Positions 25,019 through 36,367 of a stretch of 64,000 bases of DNA are shown one piece after another. The stretch is taken from assembly GCA_027924585.1 (NCBI GenBank), contig BSBM01000423.1, positions 5,253,501 to 5,317,500 of the forward strand, read 5' to 3'. The position numbers and the translations under genes are program-made. This DNA is from Larix kaempferi. Its lineage: Eukaryota > Streptophyta > Pinopsida > Pinales > Pinaceae. Under the pieces are notes generated by a model that did no database searches, was not told the origin of the DNA, and saw only the letters and a list, made by a program, of their open reading frames with translations. Position 1 is the stretch's first letter. Each line of letters starts with the position of its first letter.

Positions 25019-26002
25019 AATTACTATGTTGTTCCTTACATTTCCCACCTAGATTTGGTCTTCATTGCACAAATTGATTACTTGAGATAATGGCTGGTTG
25101 TTACCTTCATTCTGGGATTTTGATTAATGTTATGGTTTCTTCTCTCATGATTTTGGATATTGCATTAGTATGATATTTGACCTTGATGAAGTTTTATTTT
25201 CACTTTTGCATGCCTAGAATCATAATGTAAATATTGTAAATAATGTTAGTCTTAGGGTTTGTTTGTTTATGTTAGTTTAATATTTTTAATTTTTAGTTTA
25301 AGCTTATTGAAATCTTTTAAACGTTCATGGTCATGCTTTGACTTTCATTAACTTATTTTTTGTATTTTATTAAATTTATACACAATTTGATGTTATGAAA
25401 AGTAAAAGAATACACATGTATTAGTTTGTATGAGTTTTAATTTCTCTAATTTCCATGAGTTTGTGTTTTATGATTATTTGGAAATTAGTGGGATTAAAGT
25501 TCGACATTCATGAATGTAAAATTAGTTTGATCATGGATGAGTCATTCCTTCTAAATAATCTAATTTGATCTCGAAAATACAATTTATATTTTTCCCTTTT
25601 GCAATTTAAAATCATTTTTATTTATTATTGTGCAAAAGGAAATAATTATTATTCTTTTCTTGGTTTCTATTCTTGGAAAATGATTATGTTAGAAACATAT
25701 TTATGGAATTCATTAACTCTCCTATATTATAGGAGTGATTCTTTTCTTATATACTTAACTTGTTTCTAACATTTATTTTCTTAAGAATTAACTTGCAAAT
25801 AGTTTTGGTTTTTACTTCTGCATTTAGGGTTTTCGAATATTGGATTTTCTTTTATTTTGTAAATAATTTCTAGATTTTCTTTCTAATATTTTCTCTATTG
25901 TTATTTCATTATTTCATTCAAATTCCATTTTTCCAAGTTTTTTCATTATTTTTATGTATTTTCTAGATTTGCGGAACCTTTAATTTTTATTAAATTTCAA
26001 CC

Positions 26003-26165
26003 CTTCCACAATCAGCATTATGGATTACAGAAGCTTTAATTTGGTGATTGTATTTTGATGTTTCTAGAATCCACAATTGTTGAATGCGGAATGCAGAAAC
26101 TTTGATTTTAATTTTTAGATTTTTGATATTTCCGCAACGCGTGTAAATCACTTTTGCAAATTCTT
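26003..26165. repeat. Diverged palindromic GCAACC-type units
   Basis: Units such as CCACAATCAGCATTATGG..ACAG and CCACAATTGTTGAATGCGG resemble those at 15042-15305, but are more decayed. They sit on the other side of the LARD-1 insertion in the same ancestral sequence. Confidence 0.5.
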
Positions 26166-27949
26166 ACCTTTTCATTTCCGCATTTTCCGAACCCTAAGTT
26201 TATCCCATGTTATATTTTAATTTAATTTCAGGTCCGTAAATTTTGGTAATTTCATTTTTACTTAGAGTTTTTAATTTTGGTTTTGATTTTGTTTTCAAAT
26301 TTTGATTTGTTTAGAAATTCAAAATTTCATTCCCGACATGTGATTTCTGATTTTTGGGGAATATCGATTTTGGATTTGTTTTGGTTTTATTCTTTTGAAA
26401 AATAATTCATATGCATCATGGATTTAATTGTTAGATCAATGGCCACAATTCACTCCACAACGAAATCAACGGCTGCTAAGCCTTAACTTCCGTGAGCAAT
26501 ATCTTGAGATTTATAAATCCAAATTAAGCCCGAGATAGCTCGTTGGAAAGATGGAAGGATGAGAAATGATTTGGGAAGATTGTTTTGTCCAATTGAAAAG
26601 CTTAAACACCCTGAAAATCTGTCTAAATAGTCAATTTTGGATTTGCATGAGATTTGTTTATTTTCATTATATTTTGATTTGCAAATGCATTTTTATTAAT
26701 TTAGATTTTTGTCATTAGCTTTGGAATGATGTTTTAATTTATCTTTTGAATGGTACAGGTGTGGATTTGGATTTGGAGGAATTAAATTGAAGAATTTACA
26801 TCCCAAGTTTGGAGTGATCAAAACGTGCCAAGTGGAACGTAGTGATCTTTGGACGCGATTTCTGGTGCGATGGAGATGAATCTGGAAAATCCGAGACATG
26901 TGTTTTTTCCAGAATATTCCCAATTAATTTGCCAATGAGCAGAATCCTCATGAAGTTCCTCATTTGGGAGATCGGCCTGGTTTTTCAAAATGAATTTTCC
27001 CAGATTTTTCTCATGGACAAATCTAGTAAATGAGACAACTCAACTAGTTAGCTTAGGAATTGGGGGAATGGATCTTATATTTTCGTGTAATTTTCTTTGT
27101 ATAAAAATATGCTTTATATGATATGAGGGGGGAAGGGAGGTGGTCTCTGTAGACCAGAAGGATTGTAATTGTTTTGCTAAACTCTTTTCTGTGTATTTTT
27201 ACTTGGACGAGAGCTAGACTGAGGAGGCTGCTGATCACCAATGTTCAGCTTTGTAAATGTCTTTATGAGGCTGAAATGGTGATGTGAACCTTTCATTTTA
27301 TGTAGTTATTCTTCATTTGTTCATTTGTGTCTAATAAGATGTCTCTGTTACAGACTTTTGAATAGTAATCAGATTCATTTTTCTACACATTGTCTGTAGT
27401 ATATTTGTTAATCTGATTATGTTTACTGATTTACAGAAATGATTCTATGTTCAAACAGTTTTAGCATAGTGAAAATAATGTTTTACTTCTCATGTTAGAA
27501 TTGATATGCTTATGACATCAATGTTTAAATGTTTTTAAATCATTGATGATCCACTTATTCTTTTGAGCATTAGATCATTCTCTCCATTTCAAACTTTTGG
27601 CTTTATTAATTTAATTAACATTTGGATAGGTTAGTATTTTAGTTCACATATGTATTTCTGTAACTATATAATTTATTCTAATGGTTGCATAATTATTAAT
27701 TGTATATTTCTTTTTAATCACATTTAGGATTAGTTTTAGATTTAATTCGAAGTCTCCATTTGAAGGAGCAAACTCACCGACTCAAAGAGTGCCAGCGGAG
27801 GCCGAATATCCGTGGGTGTTAACCACACCAAATAGCTCGAGGATAGGGTAATACTTGCGTAGGATTATCTGAAGCCTTTGGCTCGGTTTTCATCCCCTGT
27901 TGGTTTCCTTGGAAACTATTCCAACACCTGCACAACCGAGGCATCAACA

Positions 27950-28045
27950 GGTCTAAAACAAGCTCCACAAGCTTGGTACAACAGAATTGATTTTTACCTC
28001 ATCAACAATGCTTTTAACAGAAGCAATAAATTTTGTAGCCTATAC
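27950..28045 (+). pseudogene. Fragment of a Copia reverse transcriptase
   Basis: The translation GLKQAPQAWYNRIDFYL, then INNAFNRSNKFCSLY, matches the conserved YGLKQAPRAWY block of Copia reverse transcriptase and the sequence after it. Nothing else of the polymerase surrounds it, so this is an isolated remnant. The sequence just upstream (27780-27945) is unrelated. Confidence 0.75.
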
Positions 28046-28355
28046 CTTTCAATCAACTTTTATGGCAACACCAGAGATAATTCTAAGGACCCATACTTAT
28101 TTAAAAGTGTACAAACCTTGGCAAATCTTACCGGTTCTTAAAATGTCAAATATAAAATATTTGGCGATATTTTTTAAAATTATTTCAATTTCTAAGGATT
28201 TTCTATAGTTTATATAATAATTTGGATATTTTTAGAGTGAAAAATGTTTACCCCATCAAAATTGGGCGAAATAGGGATTCAAAAAATGCAAATTGGTGAA
28301 TATTTTTGTGGAATTTATGGAAAAATAGCCCATGGGCTAAATTTCACCCCTAAAA

Positions 28356-29669
28356 TTATCCTTGGGAAACACTCACTCGAAATAAAATGAGTAACCGAGC
28401 TTGGAATTGTGAGAAATTCTTTCCTAGACCTTGTATAACTAGAATGCTTTGGATTGACACACAACGTATAGTCCTACACTTAATCGTGCTCATTATTGGA
28501 TTGCGTCGCTGCATTTCATGGACAATTATGTTTGCAACAACATCCTCATTAGAATGAATTTTTTCATCATGAGGCCCCTCATTGAAAATATCATCACCAA
28601 ATTTAGTATGAAAATGATTGTCACGATCACTAATAAGTTGATCAATTGCTGACAGATCAATGTGACCATAAACACTATTGGTTCCATTAAATTCTTCACT
28701 GGAAAGGAACTCTTGAGATTGAACATTGGCATAATTGGTTCCTGGAAAATCCTTACTTGGAGGAGAATCATTGTCTTCATCATTGATGCCTGTAAAATTC
28801 TTACTTGGAGGAGAATCATTGTCTTCATCATTGGTGGATTCATCATCAACATAATGATCATTGGTGCCATTAAAATCTTCGTTCGAAGGAAAATCATCAT
28901 CGATGTTATTGAAATCCTCACTCTGAGGAAAATCATCATCGGTGCCATTGAAATATTCACTTGGAGGAAATTCATCATCTGTTCCATTGAAATCCTTGCT
29001 TGGAGGAAAGTCACCATCAGTGCCATTGAAATCTCCGCTCGGAGGAAAATCATCATCAATACCATTGAAATATTCATTTGGAGGAAAGTCATCATCGGTT
29101 CCATTGAAATCCTTGGTTGGAGGAAAATCATCTTCGTCAATATTGATTTCTTCGTCCAAACCAAAATCATCACCTATCCCATTAAAATCCTCACTTGCAG
29201 GAAAATCATCATCAGTCCCATAAAAATCCTCGCTAGGAGGAAAATCATCATTTGTCCCCTTAAAATCCTTGCAGCTAGGAGGAGAATTATCATTGGTCCA
29301 ATTATAATCCTTGCTATGAAGAAAACCATCAAAATTATTTGTTTATGCATGCTCAACAAAAGCATCATTAGTCCCATCAAAATCCTCGCTTTCAGGAAAA
29401 TCATCATTGGTGCCTTGAAAATCCTCGCTAGGAGGAAAATTGTCATCATCTTGCTTACTGTCTTTAGGATCCCCACTTGGACGAATAAATTCATCATCAC
29501 TATCATAACCATCACATTCTTGCCCTTCATTACTAGTGTCTTCAAAATCTTCCTAATTAGGAAGTTCTTGAAGAACATACTTGATTACATTGCTTGCACT
29601 GCCAATATCTTGGCTAGATGAACAATACAATTCTTCATTGACATTGGAATTTAATTCAGATGAGTCCAT
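28356..29669 (-). pseudogene. Acidic tandem-repeat protein (DDFPPSEDFNGT units)
   Basis: One minus-strand frame runs from ATG at 29669 to 28356 (438 codons). It has two in-frame stops, TAG at 29553-29555 and TAA at 29343-29345; downstream of them an open stretch of over 260 codons remains. About 15-19 degenerate units of 13 residues follow the pattern DDFPPSEDFNGTD and are strongly acidic. A non-repetitive C-terminal part of about 100 residues follows (DLSAIDQLISDRDNHFHTK and onward). No signal peptide or known domain was recognised, and the function is unknown. It is divergent from the methyltransferase gene, whose first traced exon lies about 0.8 kb away. The repeat also creates long shadow ORFs on both strands. 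Confidence 0.6.
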
Positions 29670-29904
29670 GACTTCTCACTAAAAGATAGAATTATAGAAA
29701 ACTTTTAATAGATAAGACAATGAAATTTTACCACATTCCTCACCAAAAAGTAGAATGGTGCAACTTTCAACCAACAATCTTATAGCTATGAGAATGAAAT
29801 TTTCCCTCCAAAAGATTCCCTCCTAATTTTTCCCTCGAAAACTTCGCTCCAAAATTTTTGTTCAAAATTTTTCCTCCAAATTTTCCCTACAAAAATAAAG
29901 GGCA

Positions 29905-30450
29905 CATTTCTAGCACATTCATAAAACTAGTAAAAAAAATGAATTTATGATATAAAAAACTTTGAAATAATGTATTAATTAATTACATATTTTTATTCCA
30001 GACATATAAGACTAGTAAAGTTTCTTGAAAAAAAAATTATATACAATTTGTAATAAAGTAATGGCTGTTTACATTTTGTTTACTCCCACATTCATAACAT
30101 TAGTAATATTTCATGTAAACCCATCTTATATAAATTTAATAATAATGCATTAACTAATTTAATTTTTTAATCCCACATTCGTAAAACAAGTAATGTTAAA
30201 GCTAATCTAGGCTATATAAACCATTTAGATTTCCTACTATTCATCATTGAAGTTGGAGCAATTTAGTAAAACTTTCAAGGTTTATGCTTTTTCTATTTTT
30301 AATAAATTTCTTAGTTTTATTGTTAATTTGGCAATGATTATTTTATGGCTCTATTAATTTGACAATGATTATTTTATGGCTTTTTTGTTTTTTGTTTATA
30401 TCACATTCGTAAGAGTGGTAAAATTAAACCTAACCTATATTATTAATACA
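29905..30450. repeat. Degenerate 87-bp tandem repeat between divergent genes
   Basis: The phrase CACATTCATAAAACTAGTAA recurs with changes at 29914, 29999, 30087, 30174 and 30402. The first four are spaced 85-88 bp apart. Intervening sequence also repeats (AATGCATTAAYTAATTTAATTTTT). It fills the region upstream of both the acidic-repeat ORF and the methyltransferase gene and reaches into the latter's first intron. Confidence 0.7.
30213..30220 (+). promoter_or_regulatory. Candidate TATA box of the methyltransferase gene
   Basis: TATATAAA lies about 240 bp before the first exon I can trace. The position fits a leader exon near 30245-30285 followed by an intron ending at 30461. There is no direct evidence for transcription start. 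Confidence 0.35.
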
Positions 30451-30461
30451 CTATTTTTTAG

Positions 30462-30559
30462 ACTTTGAAGCAATTCACAAAAGGATTTCAAGAAGAACGA
30501 GAAGATTCTAGAGAAAAACGTCAAGCACTTTCAAGAGAGGAGGCTCTACCACTTTTCGA
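30462..30559 (+). pseudogene. Methyltransferase gene, first traced exon
   Basis: Acceptor TTTTTTAG at 30461. The open frame TLKQFTKGFQEEREDSREKR continues to LPLF and is highly charged. The donor GTTAGT at 30560 leaves phase 2 (GA), which is completed by the G at 43825 to give Glu. No ATG lies in this exon; the start is presumably in an upstream leader exon or has been lost. Confidence 0.55.
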
Positions 30560-30649
30560 GTTAGTTATTTATATTTTTTTAAAGTATTTTTTTTTAAATT
30601 CACGTCTACTTAATGGAAGCAGGGCTTGCCCCCTATCCGAAGAATTTTA

Positions 30650-30928
30650 ATTTGGGTTTTAAAAAAAATAATAAAAAATAAACCTACATTAGAAAAAAAA
30701 CCTACCCCCTAACCCTTCACCCTCCTCCCACCGCCCCCTCCTCTTCATCTTGCTGCCCATCCCTCCACCCTCCTCCCACCGCTCCATTCCCCCCTCCTCC
30801 TCCTCGCTTCTCCCTCCACGTCTCTTGGGCACCAAAGGGCCACAGATGGAGAAGGGAGGAGGACGAGGGGGAGGGGGAGGAGGAAGGGGGCGGCAGGGGG
30901 AGGTGGAAGTGAGGGTCTAGTGGAGAGG
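30650..30928. repeat. Left arm of a pyrimidine/purine fold-back region
   Basis: A C/T-rich run (about 30690-30825, many CCTCC) is followed by a G/A-rich run (30845-30928, many GGGAGG) that is roughly its complement. AACCTACCCCCTAACCC near 30700 is the inverse of GGGGTTAGGGGATAGGTT in 43370-43400. With 43155-43640 it forms one inverted, tandemly repetitive block inside the original intron, now split by the Gypsy. Confidence 0.6.
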
Positions 30929-30933
30929 ATGGG

Positions 30934-31923
30934 TGTTGTTAAGGATTTCTACCTTACAGCAAGGAGCAGACACTACCAACTTAGAGGGGATTGACAGGTA
31001 AACACATTGATTATATTGCATATAGTTCCTACAAAAGAAAGAGATCGAGATTGAGAGAAATACCTCTTATCGACAACTGGTCATAGCTTTCACTTGATCT
31101 CTTATTTGATCCTCTTCTTGACGAACCTGCAACACAAAAAATACCTTCCTCAGTGTATCTTGGATATAATAAATATGATGAAATCATACACAACTGAAAC
31201 ATCAAATATAACAAGATATTAATCCAAAAGAATATACAATCTAGTAGAAATTCAATTTGGGACATGAAGGATGTTTCGACCTTTTTATTGTCAAAGAAAC
31301 ATGAATCAGTACAATATACCTAACCTGTAGAGATGTTTCTGCAACCGAATTCTAGGCTCTTATTCTTCACACTGACTTGGTAATTCATCTAGCATAACAG
31401 TACTCAAAACGTTCTTTCTTCTTTCTATCTCTAACTGAGACTTTGTCTAGCTAGCTTTTAAGCTAACCCCTCTCATGGATCCTCCTTGTATTTATGGGAC
31501 AAGGTAGACAGTTGGATTCGAGAGGTAGTTGAATTGGGAGGTTGGGGAAGTTGCAGAACCAACTTAAACTAATCCCAATTTGTCAAATTAATATATATTT
31601 TTATTTTACCTTAAGATGTACGTGGGTTTCATACAACAATAATAGCGTACAAGAAGCAACTTCTGTGCTTTACAACATGCGTTTACAACTTTTTGGGAGA
31701 TGTACGCTGGTTGTCCTTGACCAAAGTAGGGTATTTTTCAAGGTGTACACTTTTCTACTGTACAGAGAGGGGCATACATGTCAAAAGACCAGGGAGATCA
31801 AGGATTTTGTCATCTGAAGAGAATGAATCCAGTCCATGCATCTTCCAGATCAATCTAGCTCTTCAATCCAAGTTGTCCTTTTGTGTGATCACGGACAGAG
31901 AAGTGCATATTTGACCTATAACA
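30934..31923 (-). repeat. 3' LTR of the Gypsy element
   Basis: 990-bp direct repeat of 42137-43154, TGTTGTTAAGG to CCTATAACA. Confidence 0.95.
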
Positions 31924-31935
31924 GATGCCCCCTAA
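31924..31935 (-). other. Polypurine tract of the Gypsy element
   Basis: The minus strand reads TTAGGGGGCATC directly before the 3' LTR. Confidence 0.75.
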
Positions 31936-34464
31936 TGTGTGAAGTCAGAGGGAAGTGATGGCCGAAATACATTATAATTCCAAGTCAGAGGAGGAGCAAG
32001 AAACTGAAGAGCCAAGTCACAACAATACCTGAAACAACGATCAAGGTCAGTGAGCAATTACAATCTTGACATCATATAGATGTGTATCATGATACAACAT
32101 GATCTATGATACATAACTAGGATATGTACATATAGCATGGCCACTAAAATACAAGTGTGGATCCATGTCAAAATGAGAGATCATAGCCATAACAAGAAAC
32201 TGGATCTATGTCTCATGAAGAGCCAAAATGAGTGAGGCTCAGTCTTGCGTAGCTTGGGCGATAACATAAACAAGGTGATGCTATCAGAGTCCCATGGTCT
32301 TCATCCAAACAACCCAAGGTACAAACCCTATCCATGCGAATAAATGAGCTAAAGATGAACATGGGGGGTATCTTTTGATTACCGGTCATTGATGTATACC
32401 GTTAACAAATGTGAGGGCTTCCATTGATAATGATAATGGGGCCCAAGGTACCTAGTACAATCCAACAAGTGTGAATAAGAGGACTTGAAGTCGAACACTT
32501 GAGGAACCTGTTGAATAAGAGACATTGGTGTATTCCCATTTATTCAACAATGAGGGAAACTGCCACTGACAACTGCAATCCCCAAGGTATTAACCGAAAC
32601 TCTAAAATTCATTCCCAAAGCAAAATGAGTTGAAGTCAATGGGAAGAAGTCCACTGGAAGGGAGGCCTTAATGCATCCTCCATTATCCAACATGAGGAAC
32701 ACTCACAGGTATGGGCTGATGTGGAGTAGGACAAGTAAGAAGATGAAACAAACTGACACCAGGATGGCCGACACATGAAGTCAAGGTAAACTGCAGAATG
32801 GCCGACATGGGATGTATCCTTGAACAGTGAGCATGACACAAAGTGACTTAGGTAGTTTTCAACATGAGGGGAAAATGATATAATTCTTCTCTGTAGGAGA
32901 CATAACAAACCCTCCATATGATTGGAAGAATAACTAACTAGGGGAGTAAAAACTCAGAGATCAGGTTCATCTTAAGGTCAAAAACTAAAACCAAACTGAC
33001 ATGAAAGACTCAAGTAGGTGTTGTGTTCAAGGACATGACTGACATAACTTCCTTTGAAAATAAAAAAGATGTGATATACCCTTCTTATCCCTTATTCTTT
33101 TTGGTAAAAGAATAGCCTTCTTGTTGTTTTAATGAGTCCAAGAAAGATAGAAAACTCAATAAGTCCAACCATGTAAAAGTTTAACGAGCCCATGGGAGGA
33201 AGACTCGGGACTTTCTTCATTTTTTAAAGAGTTTGAAGAAGAGATAGATGAATACTCTATAATACTGATCTCCGGATTTTAATCCCGAGCCAAGATCTGT
33301 TCTTGCTCGCCGGTGCTTTCAATTTTAAGGAGTCTAAAAAACTTAAACAATAACTCTGTACACTTACTCGTGGATTTTAATATTGAGCCCGAGTAGGTTA
33401 ATGCTCACCGGTGTTTTCCTGTTTATAGAGTCTGAAAAACTTAAACAATCCTCTATACACCCTCTCGTGGATTTCACATTGAGCCCGAGTAGGTGAATTC
33501 TCGCTTGGTGTTTTCATGTTTCGAGAGCCTGAAAACCCTAAAGAGAGGCTCCAAAAGTCCTTTTTAGTATAGTTATTTCCCTCCCCCAAAAAGTATAAAA
33601 CAATTAGAGGAGAACTCTTCTAGCCACGTATGACTAGAGTATTAATTTTTTGTAAGTAATCCACAAGAGTCCGGAAAAGGGTTAAACTTATACTCAAGCA
33701 GATGGACCTTCAATTCCTTTAACGAGCTTGAAAAGACCAAGTTTGCTCGGCAATCTTGTTTAGTTTTTCAAATAGTCAAAACAAGAGCTTAAAACGACTT
33801 AAAAGACAACTACTAAGATCATATGTTTATGACCTGCCAAAAATATGGTCTCAATAATCCAATTAGTAAGTAATGACAAATTTTCTCCATGACATAATAA
33901 ATGATCAATACAACGTCTATACTGGTCCATTAATGAAGAAAACAAGCCATCCTGGTTTAATGCTTTGAAAATCTAGTGAACGTTTGAAATATCTACGGCA
34001 TAATTACTTCACCAAAACATGTAGGGATTAGTGATTAAATAGAACCCTTTAAGACCAATTTGAAACTATATACTTTTGCAAAAAGTGGGTAAAAATTAAA
34101 GCCACTTTCATATAACTAGTTTCAAAAAAGAAAATCAAATATCACAATTGCAAATTCAAGAGCAAGAATTGGAGCAAACCCTTGATCTTCTTCCACTTAC
34201 TGCAATCAAACCAGAGTACCAATCGACCTTCCGCTTCCACCAAGTAAGTTCATTCCTCCCAAACTTGCATTTTCATGTATTTTTTGTTAATTTCTGTGAT
34301 CAAAAATCACTGTTAGGCAATGCTCCCAACATGCTCTATGTGTACGTTGCTCTTCTTTATGAACAACAACATTCTAAACGTGCCTGTGTAGTGTAAGGAG
34401 CATTGTACACCCCTGAAAGTTGGCTAAAGTTGAATAGAGACTAAAATTTGACTATTTTTTGGCA
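31936..34464. other. Non-coding 3' spacer of the Gypsy element
   Basis: No domain-bearing ORF. A repeated phrase (CTCGCCGGTG..TTTTAATCCCGAGC type) occurs around 33280-33500, in three loose copies of about 100 bp that alternate GAGCCCGAGTAGGT with AAACTTAAACAATAACTC. Confidence 0.55.
33280..33545. repeat. Three diverged copies of an ~100-bp repeat
   Basis: Three successive blocks have the order GATTTTAATCCCGAGCC, then TCGC.GGTG, TTTTC.TGTT, GAGTCTGAAAA.CTTAAACAA and CTCTATACAC. Starts are near 33275, 33369 and 33467. Non-coding, within the Gypsy 3' spacer. Confidence 0.6.
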
Positions 34465-35707
34465 GGATGGTGTTGGTATGGAGAGAAAGAGAACATAAAA
34501 ACATGGATCGTGAAGTATTGCAAGATCCAATGATCCTTCATACACTCTGAAGGTGTGGATTACTAAAATTCTACAGAACAGTCAACATGCAGGCACAAAT
34601 CCACTTGCTAGAAAGGCTTGTCCAATACTGGGATGCAAATGCCATGGTGTTTGATATCCGAGGTGAGATACTGGAGCTCACCATAGATGACATTTACTTT
34701 ATCACGGGTCCCTCTCGTAGAGGAGAGTTGGTGAATCTAAAAGGGTCTTCTCGCAATGTGGGTGCCTTGTTGGTGCAAGAATATGTCAATGCATACTGTC
34801 AACTAGCAAGTGAGAAATGTGGTAGTCAAGTTCTCATCTCGACTGTCACAAGCTTCCCTCTCCGAGTTATTCTGAGTGTTCTCAACCGTATGGGGGGAAG
34901 TGCCTCTCAACATCTTGCCTCGAGACAATAAATGCATATAGGTGTTGAATGCTTGCAAGGGCATGTTTATGACTAGTGTTCGAGTCTTTTGGTGAACATG
35001 AAGCTTCAAATCTCGGGGTGTAAGACTGGGAGAATGAAGAATTTTGGGTATGGGAGCATACTTTGCACCTTCATTTTTGAGAGGGTGCCTGCTACCAGTT
35101 TGGGCATGGCAATGCCCCCTATCAACCCTCGTGAGCCAATGTTGGCCTGCTGGGGTGATATCTTCCTCCACCATGGTGGTGGCGAGAGTAACCTTTGTTA
35201 CCAAGAGGATGACTTATGGGGTTGGTGGGAACGACATGTGCCAGCTCTTGAGAAGTTTTCGTATGCAGGCCTAGACTTCCACCATGATCCCGAGCTGATA
35301 CTACCTCCAGGAGCAGCCTGGGAGGATATAGGTATGTTTATGTTTTTGAAAAATTATTCAATTTTTTTCAATTTTATGTATATGTGATTTTTATGATGAG
35401 TTTGAAGTACTGAAACAAAGTGTCAAATGCAGATGTTGGGATGGTACGCCCTGAGGGATACCCATATACTTTCGTAAGACCAATATAAGTGGGTGCAGTT
35501 GACGCCACACTGGGGACTATAGAGAGGAAGATGAGTCGGTTGACTCACGACATTCCCACATATCGCATTGACCGGATGCCAATTGATATGCAGGAGGACG
35601 TAGTTGGTGTGCCCCTAGCCTGTATTAGGTTACTGCGAAAAGTATCTAGGTTGGTCATATGCTACCGAGAGGCAATAGAGGCAGATGAGGCCCCACCTTC
35701 TCCATAG
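34465..35707 (+). pseudogene. Plant-mobile-domain-like gene captured in Gypsy, antisense
   Basis: Plus-strand frame after an acceptor at about 34465. It reads REVLQDPMILHTL, then GLLKFYRTVNMQAQIHLLER, LVQYWDANAMVFDIR and ELTIDDIYFITGPSRRGEL. This is the start of an Aminotransferase-like / plant mobile domain (PMD), a family common in plant genomes and inside transposons. The frame shifts after 34931 and continues at 34989-35335 (LEKFSYAGLDFHHDPELILP and others). An intron with donor GTATGT (about 35333) and acceptor TGCAG (about 35433) leads to a last exon ending at 35707 (VRPEGYPYTF, then MPIDMQEDVVGVPLACIRLL). Stops near 34549 and 35487 make it defective. It runs opposite to its host Gypsy. 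Role unknown. Confidence 0.7.
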
Positions 35708-35885
35708 GAGAAGAATATTCTATGTATTTTTTTTTTAGGCCTTCGAGCCCAATTTTGTATCTCATGACATGACTCTGTGACAGACTTATAATCTAAACTC
35801 ATACTATTTTTTGATATAGTATCGGATATATATACAGTATCGGTTATATTTACATGTGTGTTATTGTGTTTCATGCATGAATTAC

Positions 35886-36312
35886 TTATGTATGTGAATG
35901 ATGCAAATTCCAATCTAAAATGTAGTTTGCAAATGAATCAGCTAATGCATTCAAATTCCTTGAAATATGTTGATATGTGATATAATCAAACTGTCTCTCA
36001 AGAAGTTTAACGTGCATAAACTGACATAGCAAAGTAGGATCTCTAACCTGATAAACACCCAGTAAGTGAAAAACAACTAATTGTGAGTCGAGTCGTACCT
36101 CCAAATGTGAAATGCCATAAAACATAGCATCTTGGAGTAGCTCTATGACTGCACTGTATTCAGCCACATTGTTCATTGTCAGACCTAAACAAGCCCCTTC
36201 CGAAGAGACCAGTTGACTAGTTGGTGAGTAAATAACCCAAGCAGCTGTAGCCAACTTTCAGGTGTGGCGACTAGCGCCATCAGCAAATCCTATAAAGTGT
36301 TCAGTCGACATC
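35886..36312 (-). pseudogene. Gypsy RNase H domain
   Basis: The frame begins MSTEHFIGFADGASRH, has a TGA stop, then continues ATAAWVIYSPTSQLVSSEG, NNVAEYSAVIELLQDA, LEVRLDSQLVVFHLLG and SRNLNALADSFAN. This is the RNase H fold with D (FADGA), E (NVAEYSA), D (RLDSQ) and D (ALADSFAN) catalytic positions. RNase H removes the RNA strand during reverse transcription. It follows almost directly on the pre-polymerase linker, so the polymerase that should precede it has been deleted. Confidence 0.82.
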
Positions 36313-36367
36313 TGAAACACAAAGCAATAAATGCATAAGACGTGACTACAACTGTAAACAAAGCTAA

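Larger units (their letters stand above)
15489..25023 (-). mobile_element. LARD-1: large non-autonomous LTR element, minus strand
   Basis: The element spans 15494-25018 and is flanked by the 5-bp duplication AATTA (15489-15493 and 25019-25023). Its 1.77-kb LTRs start TGTAGGGACCCCC and end GGGGCACTACA on the plus strand. A tRNA-Met primer site at 23231-23242 and a polypurine tract beside the left LTR place it on the minus strand. The 6-kb interior has no retroviral domain. LARD-2 at 46850-55905 is a relative in the opposite orientation with alignable, equally non-coding 3' sequence. This suggests spread of an already non-coding form using proteins from another element. A GACGAAATTCT..AGGGG-like 3' end hints at Gypsy ancestry. 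Confidence 0.9.
25024..28355. other. Non-coding host interval right of LARD-1
   Basis: Before LARD-1 inserted, this was continuous with 15042-15488. No gene was recognised. It contains more of the palindromic repeat (26003-26165) and a short Copia fragment (27950-28045). The remainder is AT-rich with only short, unconnected ORFs. Confidence 0.55.

Noticed and set aside
28662-29621. Long plus-strand ORF (319 codons) opposite the acidic-repeat gene
   Set aside because: Low-complexity Ile/Lys-rich shadow produced by the tandem repeat being stop-free in several frames; the minus frame has the consistent unit and a unique C-terminus.
34803-35204. Minus-strand ORF of 133 codons opposite the plant-mobile-domain-like gene
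   Set aside because: Shadow frame; the plus strand carries the recognisable domain and splice sites.
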